64,000 nucleotides of DNA from Paracoccaceae bacterium. Lineage in GTDB: Bacteria > Pseudomonadota > Alphaproteobacteria > Rhodobacterales > Rhodobacteraceae. How positions within the stretch are numbered: position 1 is the first letter of the stretch; each line of letters begins with the position of its first letter. Location: NCBI GenBank assembly GCA_029248915.1, contig JAQWIK010000102.1:1-64000 (forward strand), written 5' to 3'. The position numbers and the translations under genes were made by a program. The notes under the pieces are model-generated. The model did no database searches. It was not told where the DNA came from and saw only the letters and a list, made by a program, of their open reading frames with translations. Of the stretch, positions 53,571 through 64,000 are shown piece after piece.

Positions 53571-56536
53571 TATTTGATTTCCTTTAAATTTAGAGCCTCA
53601 TCAACAATCAATTTTTGTTGTTCTTTGTGTTGACTTGCCAGTCCTGTAGCCGGAGAAGCACTCGCTGGCCTACCAACAAAAATTGGTCTTTTGGACTTAG
53701 CTTTCATCCTACTTAGAACCCACTCAATATTTGGCTCCATAAAAGACCATGCACCTTGGTTTTTGGGTTCCTCTTGGCACCAGATCATCTCTGCATTTTT
53801 GAACCTCTCAAGTTCTTTAACTGCTGACATTGCTGGAAAAGGATAAAATTGCTCAAACCGAAGTAGATAGATATCGTTTATTTCTCGTGCGTCTCTTTCT
53901 TCTAATAAATCGAAATAGACTTTTCCTGAGCACATAACCACACGCTTGATATCTTTATCTTTGACCAACTTGGCGCTTGAGTTTCCCTTTTGCGCATCAT
54001 CCCATAAAACACGATGGAAGGATGAGCCATTTGTGAAATCATCAACTTTAGATGTGCAGAGCTTATGCCTTAGAAGTGATTTGGGAGTCATTAAAACAAG
54101 TGGTTTTCGAAAATCTCGATGTACTTGCCTTCTCAATATATGAAAGTAATTGGCCGGTGTGGAGCAATTGGCTACGATCCAATTATCTTGGCCACACATT
54201 TGCAAAAAACGCTCTAATCTTGCAGAACTATGCTCAGGACCTTGCCCTTCAAACCCATGGGGTAGTAACATTGTCAGTCCAGACATTCGGAGCCATTTGC
54301 TTTCACCAGAGCTAATAAATTGATCAAACATTATCTGGGCGCCATTAGCAAAATCACCAAATTGTGCTTCCCATAAAATCAAAGCATTTGGTTCAGCTAG
54401 AGAGTAACCGTATTCAAACCCCAAGACTGCATATTCAGATAACATGGAATCTATTACTTCATATTTGGCTTGCCCTTTTCTTATGTTATTAAGCGGATAG
54501 TAACGCTCTTCAGTTGATTGATTGATTAGTCCAGAATGCCTCTGACTAAATGTACCTCTTGTGCTATCTTGCCCTGATAATCGAACAGGAAAGCCTTCTG
54601 TTAGAAGTGACCCAAAAGCCAGAGCTTCAGCTGTTGCCCAATCAAAACCTTTACCAGCCTCAAACATTTTGCCTTTAGTGTCTGAAAGCCTGGAAACAGT
54701 TTTATGCAAGTCGTAATCTTTTGGCGGCTGAGACAAGGCTTTACCAATGTCAGAGAATGTCTCTTCGCTAATAGCTGTTTTCCCCCTTTGATAGTCTTCT
54801 TTATTTCTATCTAAATGTGACCAACGTCCATCAAGCCAATCAGCCTTATTTGGTTTGTAATCTCGACCGGCCTCAAATTCAGCGTTCATTTTTGCCTGAA
54901 AAGAAGCTTTCATGTCTTCGATTTCACCTTCAGGTATCAAACCGTCGTTAACCAGTCTTTCGGTATAAATTGAAAGTGATGTTTTTTGCTTTTTGATGTG
55001 CTTGTACATAAGAGGATTTGTGAACATTGGTTCATCCCCTTCATTATGCCCAAACCGCCGGTAACATATTATATCTAAAACAACATCCTTATGAAATTTT
55101 TGTCTATATTCCGTCGCGACTTTGGCCGCATGGACAACAGCTTCTGGATCATCTCCGTTTACGTGGAATATAGGGGCTTCAACCATTAAAGCTATGTCAG
55201 TTGGGTAAGGTGATGATCGGCTGAAGTGCGGAGCAGTTGTGAAGCCAATCTGGTTATTGACCACAATATGCATTGTACCGCCTGCTTTATGCCCAACTAA
55301 ACCTGATAAGCCAAAACACTCAGCCACTACACCCTGACCAGCAAAAGCGGCATCACCATGTAACAGTACAGGCATAACTGAGGTTCGCTTGTTATCTTTT
55401 AATTGTTCTTGCTTTGCTCTCACTTTACCAACAACAACAGGGTTTACAGCTTCCAAATGGCTCGGATTTGCAGTTAAGGATAAATGAACATTATTACCGT
55501 CAAATTCTCGATCTGATGATGCTCCAAGATGGTATTTTACATCACCGGATCCATCTACCGCGTCTGGTTTAGAGGATCCTCCTTGGAACTCATTAAATAT
55601 CGCCCGATACGGTTTGCTCATAACATTTGCAAGCACTGATAATCGGCCTCTATGGGGCATACCTATTACTATTTCTTGAACACCAAGTGCGCCGCCACGC
55701 TTTATAATTTGTTCCATTGCAGGGATAAGGCTTTCACCACCATCTAACCCAAAGCGTTTTGTGCCCATATATTTAACGTGCAGAAATTTTTCAAAGCCCT
55801 CTGCTTCAACTAATTTATTCAAGATGGCCTTTCGCCCCTCACGAGTAAATTTTATTTCTTTTCCATAACCTTCAATCCGCTCTTTAAGCCAAGCTGATTG
55901 CTCGGGATCAGAAATATGCATGTATTGCAAAGCAAAAGTACCACAATAAGTTCTTCGTACTATTTCAACAATTTGTCTCATTGATGCAATTTGGAGACCT
56001 AAAACATTATCAATAAAAATTGGACGGTCTAAATCTGTTTCCAAAAATCCATAGCTTTTGGCGTCTAATGAATTTCTTGCTTCCGATGTGTCTCGCATTC
56101 CAAGAGGGTCCAAATCTGCAGCAAGATGGCCGCGTATTCGATAAGCCCGAATTAGCATTAGTGCTCGAACGCTATCTAGAACCGCTCGTTGAATTGCATC
56201 ATTAGATATTTCGACATTTTTTTCTTCAGCAATCTGGCTTATCTTTTCAGCAATCTTGTTAGTTTCTTCGCTTTGAGCCCATTGCCCATCTAATGCAGCT
56301 GTAAGGTCATCGTTTGGCTCTGGTGGCCAATCTCGTCTTCCCCAACTTGGACCTTCTGCATCTTTTTTAATGCTTACTTCATCATCGCCCATCGACTTGA
56401 AAAATTGTTGCCAGGTTTCATCCAATGCTTGCGGATCTTGGGCATATTGTGCGTATAAATGTTCTAAATATTCGGCATTATGCCCTTGCATAAAAGATGA
56501 GGCTTTTAATTCCGAGTTAGGGGAGTGATCATTCAT
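53570..56536 (-). CDS. sucA: 2-oxoglutarate dehydrogenase E1
   Basis: E1 is the thiamine-diphosphate enzyme that decarboxylates 2-oxoglutarate and succinylates lipoate. The N-terminal E2-binding segment ([24 protein letters not shown]), the ThDP core with [18 protein letters not shown] and [14 protein letters not shown], the Mg-binding [12 protein letters not shown] region, and the C-terminal [16 protein letters not shown] are all present. 988 residues is normal. The gene is 59 bp after sucD in the operon. Confidence 0.98.
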   Translation of the reverse strand: MNDHSPNSELKASSFMQGHNAEYLEHLYAQYAQDPQALDETWQQFFKSMGDDEVSIKKDAEGPSWGRRDWPPEPNDDLTAALDGQWAQSEETNKIAEKISQIAEEKNVEISNDAIQRAVLDSVRALMLIRAYRIRGHLAADLDPLGMRDTSEARNSLDAKSYGFLETDLDRPIFIDNVLGLQIASMRQIVEIVRRTYCGTFALQYMHISDPEQSAWLKERIEGYGKEIKFTREGRKAILNKLVEAEGFEKFLHVKYMGTKRFGLDGGESLIPAMEQIIKRGGALGVQEIVIGMPHRGRLSVLANVMSKPYRAIFNEFQGGSSKPDAVDGSGDVKYHLGASSDREFDGNNVHLSLTANPSHLEAVNPVVVGKVRAKQEQLKDNKRTSVMPVLLHGDAAFAGQGVVAECFGLSGLVGHKAGGTMHIVVNNQIGFTTAPHFSRSSPYPTDIALMVEAPIFHVNGDDPEAVVHAAKVATEYRQKFHKDVVLDIICYRRFGHNEGDEPMFTNPLMYKHIKKQKTSLSIYTERLVNDGLIPEGEIEDMKASFQAKMNAEFEAGRDYKPNKADWLDGRWSHLDRNKEDYQRGKTAISEETFSDIGKALSQPPKDYDLHKTVSRLSDTKGKMFEAGKGFDWATAEALAFGSLLTEGFPVRLSGQDSTRGTFSQRHSGLINQSTEERYYPLNNIRKGQAKYEVIDSMLSEYAVLGFEYGYSLAEPNALILWEAQFGDFANGAQIMFDQFISSGESKWLRMSGLTMLLPHGFEGQGPEHSSARLERFLQMCGQDNWIVANCSTPANYFHILRRQVHRDFRKPLVLMTPKSLLRHKLCTSKVDDFTNGSSFHRVLWDDAQKGNSSAKLVKDKDIKRVVMCSGKVYFDLLEERDAREINDIYLLRFEQFYPFPAMSAVKELERFKNAEMIWCQEEPKNQGAWSFMEPNIEWVLSRMKAKSKRPIFVGRPASASPATGLASQHKEQQKLIVDEALNLKEIK

Positions 56537-56595
56537 GGTTTCGCCTAATTTTTAAATTTTTGGTTTAAACAAAATTTTTGTTATATTCTTTTCAA

Positions 56596-57477
56596 TCAAC
56601 CAATCGCCTTCAACACTGCTTCACCTAAACTACCAGGGCTCTCTGCTACAATTATGCCTGCTGACTGCATGGCTTCGATTTTATCTTCAGCGCCACCCTT
56701 GCCGCCTGCTACTATTGCGCCAGCGTGTCCCATTCTTCTGCCGGGTGGGGCAGTTCTACCGGCGATAAAACCAGCTGTTGGTTTGCTACGCCCTTTTTTT
56801 GCTTCATCTTTTAGGAACTGGGCGGCTTCTTCTTCCGCAGAGCCACCTATTTCTCCTATCATAATAATACTTTCTGTTTCATCATCTTTCAAAAACCATT
56901 CAAGAACATCTATGTGTTCTGTCCCTTTAACAGGGTCTCCTCCAATTCCAACACAAGACGATTGTCCTAAGCCGACGTCAGAAGTTTGCTTTACAGCTTC
57001 GTAAGTTAAGGTGCCTGACCTTGATACTACTCCAACAGATCCTCTCTTATGGATATGGCCAGGCATAATGCCTATTTTACAAGCGTCTGGGGTTATTACT
57101 CCCGGACAGTTCGGTCCAATAAGAATAGAAGTTGAATTTTCGAGTGCTCTTTTCACTTTCAGCATATCCTGAACAGGTATACCCTCAGTAATGCAAACAA
57201 TTAAACCCATTTGAGCGTCTATAGCTTCTAAAATAGAGTCTGCTGCGAAGGGGGGAGGAACATATATGACCGATGCATCTGCGCTGGTTGCATGTTTTGC
57301 CTCGTGCACAGAATTGAATACAGGCAAACCTAAATGATTGCTACCGCCTTTTCCAGGAGTTACCCCTCCAACCATTTTTGTTCCATAAGCTATAGCTTGC
57401 TCAGAATGAAATGTTCCTTGTGAACCAGTAAAGCCTTGACATATTACTTTAGTTTTTTCGTCAATTAATACAGCCAT
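56596..57477 (-). CDS. sucD: Succinyl-CoA synthetase alpha subunit
   Basis: The alpha subunit carries the phosphohistidine and CoA site. N-terminal CoA-binding Rossmann domain ([38 protein letters not shown]), [11 protein letters not shown], and the active-site His in [14 protein letters not shown] (about residue 247). 293 residues. It lies 3 bp from sucC. Nucleotide preference (ATP or GTP) is set by the beta subunit and is not read here. Confidence 0.97.
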   Translation of the reverse strand: MAVLIDEKTKVICQGFTGSQGTFHSEQAIAYGTKMVGGVTPGKGGSNHLGLPVFNSVHEAKHATSADASVIYVPPPFAADSILEAIDAQMGLIVCITEGIPVQDMLKVKRALENSTSILIGPNCPGVITPDACKIGIMPGHIHKRGSVGVVSRSGTLTYEAVKQTSDVGLGQSSCVGIGGDPVKGTEHIDVLEWFLKDDETESIIMIGEIGGSAEEEAAQFLKDEAKKGRSKPTAGFIAGRTAPPGRRMGHAGAIVAGGKGGAEDKIEAMQSAGIIVAESPGSLGEAVLKAIG

Positions 57478-57480
57478 TAC

Positions 57481-58674
57481 TCAACCTTTCACTGCTCTTA
57501 CAATTTTTTCTGCCCCGTCTTTTAAGTCGTTTGCAGCAATGACATCCAGCCCAGAGTTGTTTATTATGTCTTTTCCTTTTTCAACGTTTGTCCCTTCCAG
57601 ACGAACAACTAAGGGAACTTGCAAACCAACCTCTTTGACAGCAGCAACTACTCCTTCGGCGATCACATCACATCGCATGATCCCACCAAAAATATTGACT
57701 AATATACCTTTAACTTTAAGATCAGATGTAATTATTTTGAAGGCCTCTGTGACTTTCTCTGTTGTAGCGCCGCCTCCAACATCTAAAAAATTAGCTGGCT
57801 CAGCGCCATATAGTTTAATGATGTCCATAGTTGCCATAGCAAGCCCGGCACCATTCACCATACATCCAATTTCGCCATCTAAAGCTATATAATTCAAGTC
57901 GTATTTGCTGGCTTCCAATTCTTTAGGATCTTCTTCTGTGGTATCCCTTAAGTCAGCTATATCTTGGTGCCTATAGATCGCATTACTATCAAAGCCTACC
58001 TTAGCATCTAAGACTGTAAGATTGCCTTTTTTTGAAACGATTAACGGATTAATCTCTAACATTTCCATGTCTTTTTCTACAAACGCTTGGAAAAGTTGCC
58101 CCATGAGTTTTACGCATTCTTTAACTTGGTAATTTTCCAGTCCTAGAGCAAAAGCGATTTTCCTACCATGGAAAGCTTGATATCCGGTTGCCGGGTCAAC
58201 AGAAAAAGAAAGAATTTTTTCAGGGCTGGTGGCAGCAACCTCCTCAATGTCCATTCCACCCTCTGTTGAGCACACAAAAGATATCCTGGAAGTTACTCTG
58301 TCCACCAAAAGGGCAAGATACAGTTCTCGCTCAATTTCGGCGCCCTGTTCTATGTAAACTCGATTTACTTGTTTTCCGGCAGGGCCCGTTTGATGTGTTA
58401 CGAGTGTGCGGCCAAGCATCTTTCTTGCTTCGTCTGCTGCTTCTTCAACAGAATTAGCAATTCTTACTCCACCACTTTCTCCCGCGTCTTTTTCTTTAAA
58501 AGTGCCTTTGCCCCGCCCTCCAGCGTGAATTTGAGCTTTCACAACCCAGACTGGGCCGTCGAGTTCGCCAGCCGCGGTCTTTGCATCTTCAGATTTTATC
58601 ACGATGCGGCCGTCTGAAACACGCGCACCATAATTTCTGAGCAAGCCTTTGGCTTGATATTCGTGGATGTTCAT
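57481..58674 (-). CDS. sucC: Succinyl-CoA synthetase beta subunit
   Basis: The beta subunit provides the ATP-grasp domain. N-terminal [16 protein letters not shown] and [16 protein letters not shown] identify it; [24 protein letters not shown] holds Mg and phosphate contacts; [33 protein letters not shown] and IFGGIMRCD complete the C-terminal power helix and interface. 397 residues, full. First gene of the sucCDAB-lpd operon; two palindromes lie 102-146 bp upstream. Confidence 0.97.
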   Translation of the reverse strand: MNIHEYQAKGLLRNYGARVSDGRIVIKSEDAKTAAGELDGPVWVVKAQIHAGGRGKGTFKEKDAGESGGVRIANSVEEAADEARKMLGRTLVTHQTGPAGKQVNRVYIEQGAEIERELYLALLVDRVTSRISFVCSTEGGMDIEEVAATSPEKILSFSVDPATGYQAFHGRKIAFALGLENYQVKECVKLMGQLFQAFVEKDMEMLEINPLIVSKKGNLTVLDAKVGFDSNAIYRHQDIADLRDTTEEDPKELEASKYDLNYIALDGEIGCMVNGAGLAMATMDIIKLYGAEPANFLDVGGGATTEKVTEAFKIITSDLKVKGILVNIFGGIMRCDVIAEGVVAAVKEVGLQVPLVVRLEGTNVEKGKDIINNSGLDVIAANDLKDGAEKIVRAVKG

Positions 58675-58775
58675 TATTTAGCCTTGTGTTGGTGAGTTAT
58701 TGAATCAATGGCATAATGAATAACATAAAGAGAAGAAGTTTCTTCCGATTGTATAAGAAATTCCACAAAATGGTA

Positions 58776-58819
58776 TTTTTGTGATCACATAAAAAAAATT
58801 AGTGATCACAAAATATAGT
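58776..58819. promoter_or_regulatory. Twin GTGATCAC palindromes upstream of sucC
   Basis: TTTTGTGATCAC ends at 58790 and GTGATCACAAAA begins at 58804, giving 12-bp inverted arms around a 13-nt AT-rich spacer. Each arm contains the self-palindrome GTGATCAC (58783-58790 and 58804-58811); their centres are 21 bp apart, two DNA turns. They lie 109-137 bp upstream of the sucC ATG, after mdh. Likely a cooperative operator; the regulator is not known. A stem-loop in RNA is the alternative. Confidence 0.55.
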
Positions 58820-58897
58820 TATAACCTTTATTCTGATAAATTGCTTTAAATTAGTAATCAAAAAAACCAAGCTGGTTTGGTTGATTTTCTTATGAGA

Positions 58898-59896
<999 letters not shown>

Positions 59897-60015
59897 CTAA
59901 TCGCTTATTACAAATTCTGCAAGCCTGTCATCGCAATCCGTACATTATTCCAAAAATATCTTTATAACATTGTATTATTTAAGTGTTAAATAAAAATTTC
60001 GTATATAAATCGTAA

Positions 60016-60771
60016 ATGATGTACTTGAACTTTGAATTTATAGTAATCGCCGCTCTTGCGACGGTTTTTGCAGGGATTAGCAAGGGAGGATTTGGATCTG
60101 GTGCAGCTTTTGCTTCGGCTGCAATTCTTGCAACAATTATTGAGCCAGGAACGGCTATTGGAATAATGTTGCCACTTTTAATTTTGATGGATCTTGGAAG
60201 TTTAAAGCCATATTGGAAAAAATGGAGGTCCCGGGAGTCTTGGATACTTATAATTGGTAGTATACCCGGAGTAATCCTAGGTACCTTACTTTACTCCAAT
60301 GTAAGTGCTGATTTTTTTAGAATATTGATAGGGGTTATTTGTCTATCTTTTGTTATTTGGCAATCTTTGCAAAAGTGGAATGTTATCGAAAAATCTGTTC
60401 ATCCACTGCGAGACCTTTACGGAATTTTTTTGGGATGCTTTGCTGGCTTTACAAGTTTCATTAGCCACGCTGGAGGTCCACCGGCGGCAATTTATCTTTT
60501 ATCAAAGAAACCTTCGAAAACTGAATATCAAGCGACGACTGTTATAGTGTTCTGGGCAGTGAACTTGGCCAAGGCGATACCTTATACTTTTCTAGGTTTG
60601 TTTACAATCGATACTCTTGTTTTGGATATGATTTTGTCACCCTTTGCTCTGCTAGGAGTTTGGATAGGGGTAAAAGCGCATTATTTGATCTCTGAGGAGC
60701 TATTTTTTCTTTTTACCTATATTCTTCTCACAATAACTGGCGTCAGGCTAATTTGGGTCGCGCTGGTATAG
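60016..60771 (+). CDS. TauE/SafE-family sulfite exporter-like permease
   Basis: A 251-residue inner-membrane protein with ~8 hydrophobic helices. Family motifs are FAGISKGGFGSGAAFASAAILA in the first repeat and the second-repeat FAGFTSFISHAGGPPAAIYLLSKK. TauE/SafE proteins export sulfite or organosulfonates, or act on other anions; cargo here is unknown. Start ATG 60016 or 60019: neither has a Shine-Dalgarno, but TATAAA sits 6 nt upstream, so the mRNA could be leaderless. Divergent from mdh and same strand as sdhC. Confidence 0.85.
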   Translation: MMYLNFEFIVIAALATVFAGISKGGFGSGAAFASAAILATIIEPGTAIGIMLPLLILMDLGSLKPYWKKWRSRESWILIIGSIPGVILGTLLYSNVSADFFRILIGVICLSFVIWQSLQKWNVIEKSVHPLRDLYGIFLGCFAGFTSFISHAGGPPAAIYLLSKKPSKTEYQATTVIVFWAVNLAKAIPYTFLGLFTIDTLVLDMILSPFALLGVWIGVKAHYLISEELFFLFTYILLTITGVRLIWVALV

Positions 60772-60955
60772 TTAATCTTATTCCAATCAGAAGCTAACAA
60801 CAGAGAACTTCAATGAACCAAAGATTATGGTGGTTGAATTGTAGGAAGGGTAATTTAATTTCATTTTTTATACAGTGAAGTTAAAACAGACTAGCAAAAC
60901 GAAAATATTGTTCTATTACTTTTATTAATCACGATAAAATTTAAGGGTGTTTTCA

Positions 60956-61342
60956 ATGAATAATGCAGATCGAGGTAATCGACCTCTCTCGCCACATTTG
61001 TCGATATATAGGCCTCAGTTAACCTCGATAACTTCAATATTAATACGGATTACGGGAAACGCCTTGATTGTTTGTGTTTTTCTAATCGTTTGGTGGCTGT
61101 TTTCGGCGGCCACTTCTCCGCAATATTTTGAAGTGGTTGACGGGATCATTAATAGTTGGTTCGGAACACTGATTTTAATATCCTCTCTTTGGGCCGTTTG
61201 GTATCATCTCTTGGGTGGTTTGCGGCATTTAATTTGGGACAGAGCAATTGGTTTAGATTTGAAGACCGCTGAATATCTCGGCTGGGCTGTAATCTTAGGT
61301 TCTTTTCTATTAACTATTACAACAGTTGTCATTTTGTGGTGA
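60956..61342 (+). CDS. sdhC: Succinate dehydrogenase cytochrome b556 subunit
   Basis: One of the two membrane anchors of complex II; binds haem b and ubiquinone. RPLSPHLSIYRPQLTSITSILIRITGNAL is the signature (Ser and Arg near the quinone) and the haem His is in WYHLLGGLRHLIWD. Three helices. ATG 60956 has AAGGG 8 nt upstream; the track's GTG 60947 is dropped. 128 residues. sdhD begins 40 bp later. Confidence 0.95.
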   Translation: MNNADRGNRPLSPHLSIYRPQLTSITSILIRITGNALIVCVFLIVWWLFSAATSPQYFEVVDGIINSWFGTLILISSLWAVWYHLLGGLRHLIWDRAIGLDLKTAEYLGWAVILGSFLLTITTVVILW

Positions 61343-61382
61343 GCTAAAGAGGCTCGTCTAATTATAGGATTTGTGGATTAAA

Positions 61383-61718
61383 ATGGGTTACTCAAAATCG
61401 TTAATTAATCATCATTTTGCGATGAAGCTATCTTCTATTGCCCTTTTCTTTTTGATCCCTGTATTTATTTTTACTTTTGGATCAGTCATCGGCGAAGATC
61501 ATAAAACTGTGGTTGAGCATTTTTCTAAGCCAGTTCCTGCGCTGATTGTCGCACTTACGTTAATTATTGGGCTACAGCATTTCCAATCAGGCGCTCAAAC
61601 CCTAATTGAAGACTATGTTCGCGGTGGTGGTTTCATGATAGCTACAATTTTCGTTAAGGTTCTTAGCTACTGCCTGATAGGTGTTGGTTTATACTCGATT
61701 GCAAGAATAGCGCTGTAA
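61383..61718 (+). CDS. sdhD: Succinate dehydrogenase membrane anchor subunit
   Basis: The second membrane anchor of complex II. 111 residues with three helices: [53 protein letters not shown] (the His ligand region), and [21 protein letters not shown]. The [15 protein letters not shown] stretch is the alphaproteobacterial SdhD pattern. ATG 61383 is preferred over the track's 61371 TTG. sdhA begins 10 bp later. Confidence 0.93.
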   Translation: MGYSKSLINHHFAMKLSSIALFFLIPVFIFTFGSVIGEDHKTVVEHFSKPVPALIVALTLIIGLQHFQSGAQTLIEDYVRGGGFMIATIFVKVLSYCLIGVGLYSIARIAL

Positions 61719-61728
61719 AGGTGAATTA

Positions 61729-63534
61729 ATGTTAGCTTATTCCTACGAAACGCACGACTATGATGTAGTGGTTGTTGGTGCAGGTGGCGCTGGTCTGCGA
61801 GCAACTTTAGGGATGGCTGAACAAGGGCTTAAGACAGCTTGCGTTACCAAGGTGTTTCCGACACGGTCTCACACAGTAGCTGCTCAGGGAGGCATAGCTG
61901 CTTCTTTGTCAAATATGGGCCCAGATCACTGGCAATGGCATATGTATGATACTGTAAAAGGGTCTGATTGGCTGGGCGATACTGACGCTATGGAGTATCT
62001 GGCGCGAGAAGCCCCAAAAGCCGTTTACGAACTGGAGCATTATGGAGTGCCATTCAGTCGTACTGAAGAAGGAAAAATTTACCAACGGCCGTTTGGCGGT
62101 CATACAACTGAGTTCGGAGAGGGCCCTCCAGTACAAAGGACCTGCGCTGCTGCGGACAGAACTGGCCACGCAATTTTGCATACGCTTTACGGTCAGTCTC
62201 TAAAGAATGAAGCCGAGTTTTACATCGAATATTTTGCGCTAGACCTTATGTTTTCAGATGATGGTGTTTGTACTGGTGTTGTTTGCTGGAAACTCGATGA
62301 TGGAACAGTACACGTTTTTAATGCCAAAATGGTTGTTTTGGCGACGGGTGGTTACGGTAGGGCCTATTTCAGCGCAACTTCTGCTCACACCTGCACCGGT
62401 GATGGTGGTGGCATGGTAGCTCGTGCAGGTCTTCCGTTGCAAGATATGGAGTTTGTTCAATTTCATCCAACTGGAATTTATGGTTCTGGTTGTCTGATTA
62501 CGGAGGGAGCTCGAGGTGAAGGTGGATACCTTACAAATTCAGAAGGAGAGCGTTTTATGGAACGCTACGCTCCTCATTACAAGGACTTAGCGCCTAGAGA
62601 TTATGTCTCGCGTTGTATGACTATGGAAATTAGAGAAGGAAGAGGTGTTGGTGGGGAGAGTGATCATATTCATCTAAATTTAAGTCACCTTCCTCCTGAG
62701 GCGCTCGCGGAGCGCCTTCCTGGCATCTCAGAAAGTGCGAAAATTTTTGCTGGTGTAGATGTAAACAAAGAGCCTATACCTGTGTTGCCTACTGTTCATT
62801 ATAATATGGGAGGTATTCCGACCAATTACTGGGGCGAAGTTATAAATCCTAGTGCAGATGATCAAAATGCAATAGTTCCCGGTTTAATGGCTGTCGGTGA
62901 AGCTGGTTGCGCTTCGGTGCATGGTGCAAACAGACTTGGATCAAATTCACTTATTGATCTTGTTGTGTTTGGTAGAGCAGCTGGGTTGCGGGCGGGACAA
63001 GTGATTGATAAAGATAGCAAAATCCCATCAACTAATGTTTATGCGGTTGAATCCGCTTTAGATCGGTTCGATCATTTTAGGCATGCAAAAGGAGCTGTTC
63101 CTACATCCGAGTTGAGACTAGAAATGCAGAAAACAATGCAGAAGGATGCTGCAGTTTTCAGAACATCGGAAACGATGTCGCAAGGACTGGATGAAATGGT
63201 TAACTTGGCAAAAAAGGTCTCTGATTTAAATGTTACTGACCGATCACTAGTCTGGAATAGTGACTTAATGGAAACTTTAGAACTAACAAATCTGATGCCG
63301 AACGCTTTGGCTACTATCGCTGGAGCCGAGGCTCGTAAAGAAAGCCGTGGGGCGCACGCGCATGAAGATTTTACAGTTAGAGACGACGAAAAATGGAGAG
63401 TTCACTCGCTGGCAAAAGTAGACGGATCTATGGTAAAATTATCTTACAGAGACGTAATACGTGATCCACTGTCTGATGAAACAGAGGGTGGTATCGAATT
63501 GAAAAAGATTGCTCCCAAGGAACGAACTTTTTAA
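61729..63534 (+). CDS. sdhA: Succinate dehydrogenase flavoprotein subunit
   Basis: SdhA oxidises succinate to fumarate with covalent FAD. Dinucleotide fold [19 protein letters not shown]-linking His in [16 protein letters not shown] (about residue 48); substrate site motif [12 protein letters not shown]-like ([12 protein letters not shown]); catalytic arginine region [13 protein letters not shown] and the C-terminal [16 protein letters not shown]. 601 residues, complete. It lies in sdhCDAB with 10 bp from sdhD and 78 bp to sdhB. Confidence 0.98.
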   Translation: MLAYSYETHDYDVVVVGAGGAGLRATLGMAEQGLKTACVTKVFPTRSHTVAAQGGIAASLSNMGPDHWQWHMYDTVKGSDWLGDTDAMEYLAREAPKAVYELEHYGVPFSRTEEGKIYQRPFGGHTTEFGEGPPVQRTCAAADRTGHAILHTLYGQSLKNEAEFYIEYFALDLMFSDDGVCTGVVCWKLDDGTVHVFNAKMVVLATGGYGRAYFSATSAHTCTGDGGGMVARAGLPLQDMEFVQFHPTGIYGSGCLITEGARGEGGYLTNSEGERFMERYAPHYKDLAPRDYVSRCMTMEIREGRGVGGESDHIHLNLSHLPPEALAERLPGISESAKIFAGVDVNKEPIPVLPTVHYNMGGIPTNYWGEVINPSADDQNAIVPGLMAVGEAGCASVHGANRLGSNSLIDLVVFGRAAGLRAGQVIDKDSKIPSTNVYAVESALDRFDHFRHAKGAVPTSELRLEMQKTMQKDAAVFRTSETMSQGLDEMVNLAKKVSDLNVTDRSLVWNSDLMETLELTNLMPNALATIAGAEARKESRGAHAHEDFTVRDDEKWRVHSLAKVDGSMVKLSYRDVIRDPLSDETEGGIELKKIAPKERTF

Positions 63535-63612
63535 CTTGAAAAATGGAAGCTTAGAACACCAAATGGTTAATGGTAAATTGATTTTAAATGCTTGCAAGAA
63601 CGGAGTTGGGCT

Positions 63613-64000
63613 ATGGTCCAGTTGAGATTACCAAAAAATTCTAGAGTTTTGACGGGTAAAACTTGGCCAAAACCAGAAAATGCATCAAATATTAGGAAGT
63701 TTAAAATCTATCGATGGTCACCGGACGATGATGAAAATCCACGGGTTGATACATATTTTGTTGATTTGGATAACTGCGGGCCGATGATACTTGATGCGCT
63801 CATTAAGATCAAAAGTGAGATTGACCCGACCCTGACTTTCCGACGTTCTTGCCGTGAGGGTATATGTGGATCTTGTGCCATGAACATTGATGGCATTAAT
63901 ACTTTGGCGTGTATTTATGGTCTCGACGAAGTAAAGGGCGACGTAAATATATATCCGTTGCCCCATATGCCAGTTATAAAAGACTTAATCCCTGACTTAA
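63613..64000 (+). CDS. sdhB: Succinate dehydrogenase iron-sulfur subunit, 3'-truncated
   Basis: Absent from the ORF track because it runs off the window. From ATG 63613 (GGAG 6 nt upstream) the frame is open to the right edge, ~129 codons. It encodes the N-terminal plant-type [2Fe-2S] ferredoxin domain: [19 protein letters not shown], then [16 protein letters not shown] and NTLACI, whose four cysteines bind the 2Fe-2S cluster, and [15 protein letters not shown]. The downstream [4Fe-4S]/[3Fe-4S] domain is cut off. It completes complex II with sdhC, D and A. Confidence 0.96.
   Translation, partial: MVQLRLPKNSRVLTGKTWPKPENASNIRKFKIYRWSPDDDENPRVDTYFVDLDNCGPMILDALIKIKSEIDPTLTFRRSCREGICGSCAMNIDGINTLACIYGLDEVKGDVNIYPLPHMPVIKDLIPDL

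Noticed and set aside
60813-60878. Short ORF MNQRLWW... upstream of sdhC as a leader peptide
   Set aside because: Its frame runs on through unremarkable residues, has a poor Shine-Dalgarno and no attenuator-like stems, and Trp codons make no sense for sdh.
63708-63966. Minus-strand ORFs over the end of the window
   Set aside because: They are shadows of the truncated sdhB reading frame, which is clearly coding on the plus strand.

Overview
This is an AT-rich, densely packed chromosomal segment of an alphaproteobacterium, most likely a marine Rhodobacterales/Roseobacter-group lineage with low GC for that group. The assignment is inferred from gene families and order: a GcrA-type cell-cycle regulator, phosphatidylcholine synthase, DUF3572, DUF1127 and DUF4389 proteins, the ruvCAB-hyp-ybgC-tolQRAB-pal-cpoB-tilS-ftsH string, the hom-glpX-recJ-tRNA-Glu string, and mdh next to sucCDAB-lpd and sdhCDAB. 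No insertion sequence, prophage, integron or CRISPR array is visible, and no gene-free gap exceeds about 300 bp (the largest are about 180-225 bp).

Layout. 1-1.6 kb: end of deoB, then upp (nucleoside/base salvage). 1.6-2.7 kb: a membrane-anchored protein resembling an M48 peptidase without its zinc motif. 2.7-12.4 kb, minus strand: a fatty/organic-acid beta-oxidation block (AMP-forming acyl-CoA synthetase, FadJ-type bifunctional enzyme, thiolase, GST, two acyl-CoA dehydrogenases) headed by two tandem paralogous MerR regulators. 12.5-14.7 kb, divergent: two hotdog thioesterases and a MATE exporter. 14.8-18.5 kb: DUF952, pyrD, glyA (minus) and nadK. 18.5-24.4 kb: prpE, then divergently DUF3572, a HAD phosphatase and a non-pyrrolysine MttB-family methyltransferase; then an EamA permease and DUF4389. 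24.4-29.3 kb: a 34-residue zinc-ribbon protein missed by the ORF track, a DUF1127 protein, tRNA-Glu, recJ, glpX, hom. 29.4-34.8 kb: TetR regulator, HIBADH-family dehydrogenase, gcrA, pcs, xerC-DUF484, fsa. 34.9-50.9 kb, plus strand: priA, MFS, prmA, ruvCAB, the Tol-Pal envelope system, tilS, ftsH. 50.9-59.9 kb, minus strand: lpd, sucB, sucA, sucD, sucC, mdh. 60-64 kb: TauE/SafE permease and sdhCDA plus a truncated sdhB at the window edge.

How the genes fit together. Acyl-CoAs activated by the acyl-CoA synthetase or PrpE and shortened by the beta-oxidation block feed acetyl-CoA and propionyl-CoA into central metabolism. Nearly half of the TCA cycle (2-oxoglutarate dehydrogenase, succinyl-CoA synthetase, succinate dehydrogenase, malate dehydrogenase) lies in one 13-kb region. 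The MttB homologue and phosphatidylcholine synthase suggest use of quaternary amines, but that is inference.

I found no obviously new multi-gene system. The most interesting signals are small: (i) a perfect 11-bp hairpin that buries the start codon of the DUF1127 mRNA with its Shine-Dalgarno in the loop; (ii) paired GTGATCAC palindromes exactly 21 bp apart upstream of sucC; (iii) an ACGT-repeat operator-like element between the tandem merR genes; (iv) a perfect palindrome just upstream of the TetR gene; (v) the zinc-less M48-like protein; (vi) frequent TTG starts behind good Shine-Dalgarno sites, including ftsH, priA, prmA and tolB. All coordinates and motifs were read by eye; no database search or folding program was run.
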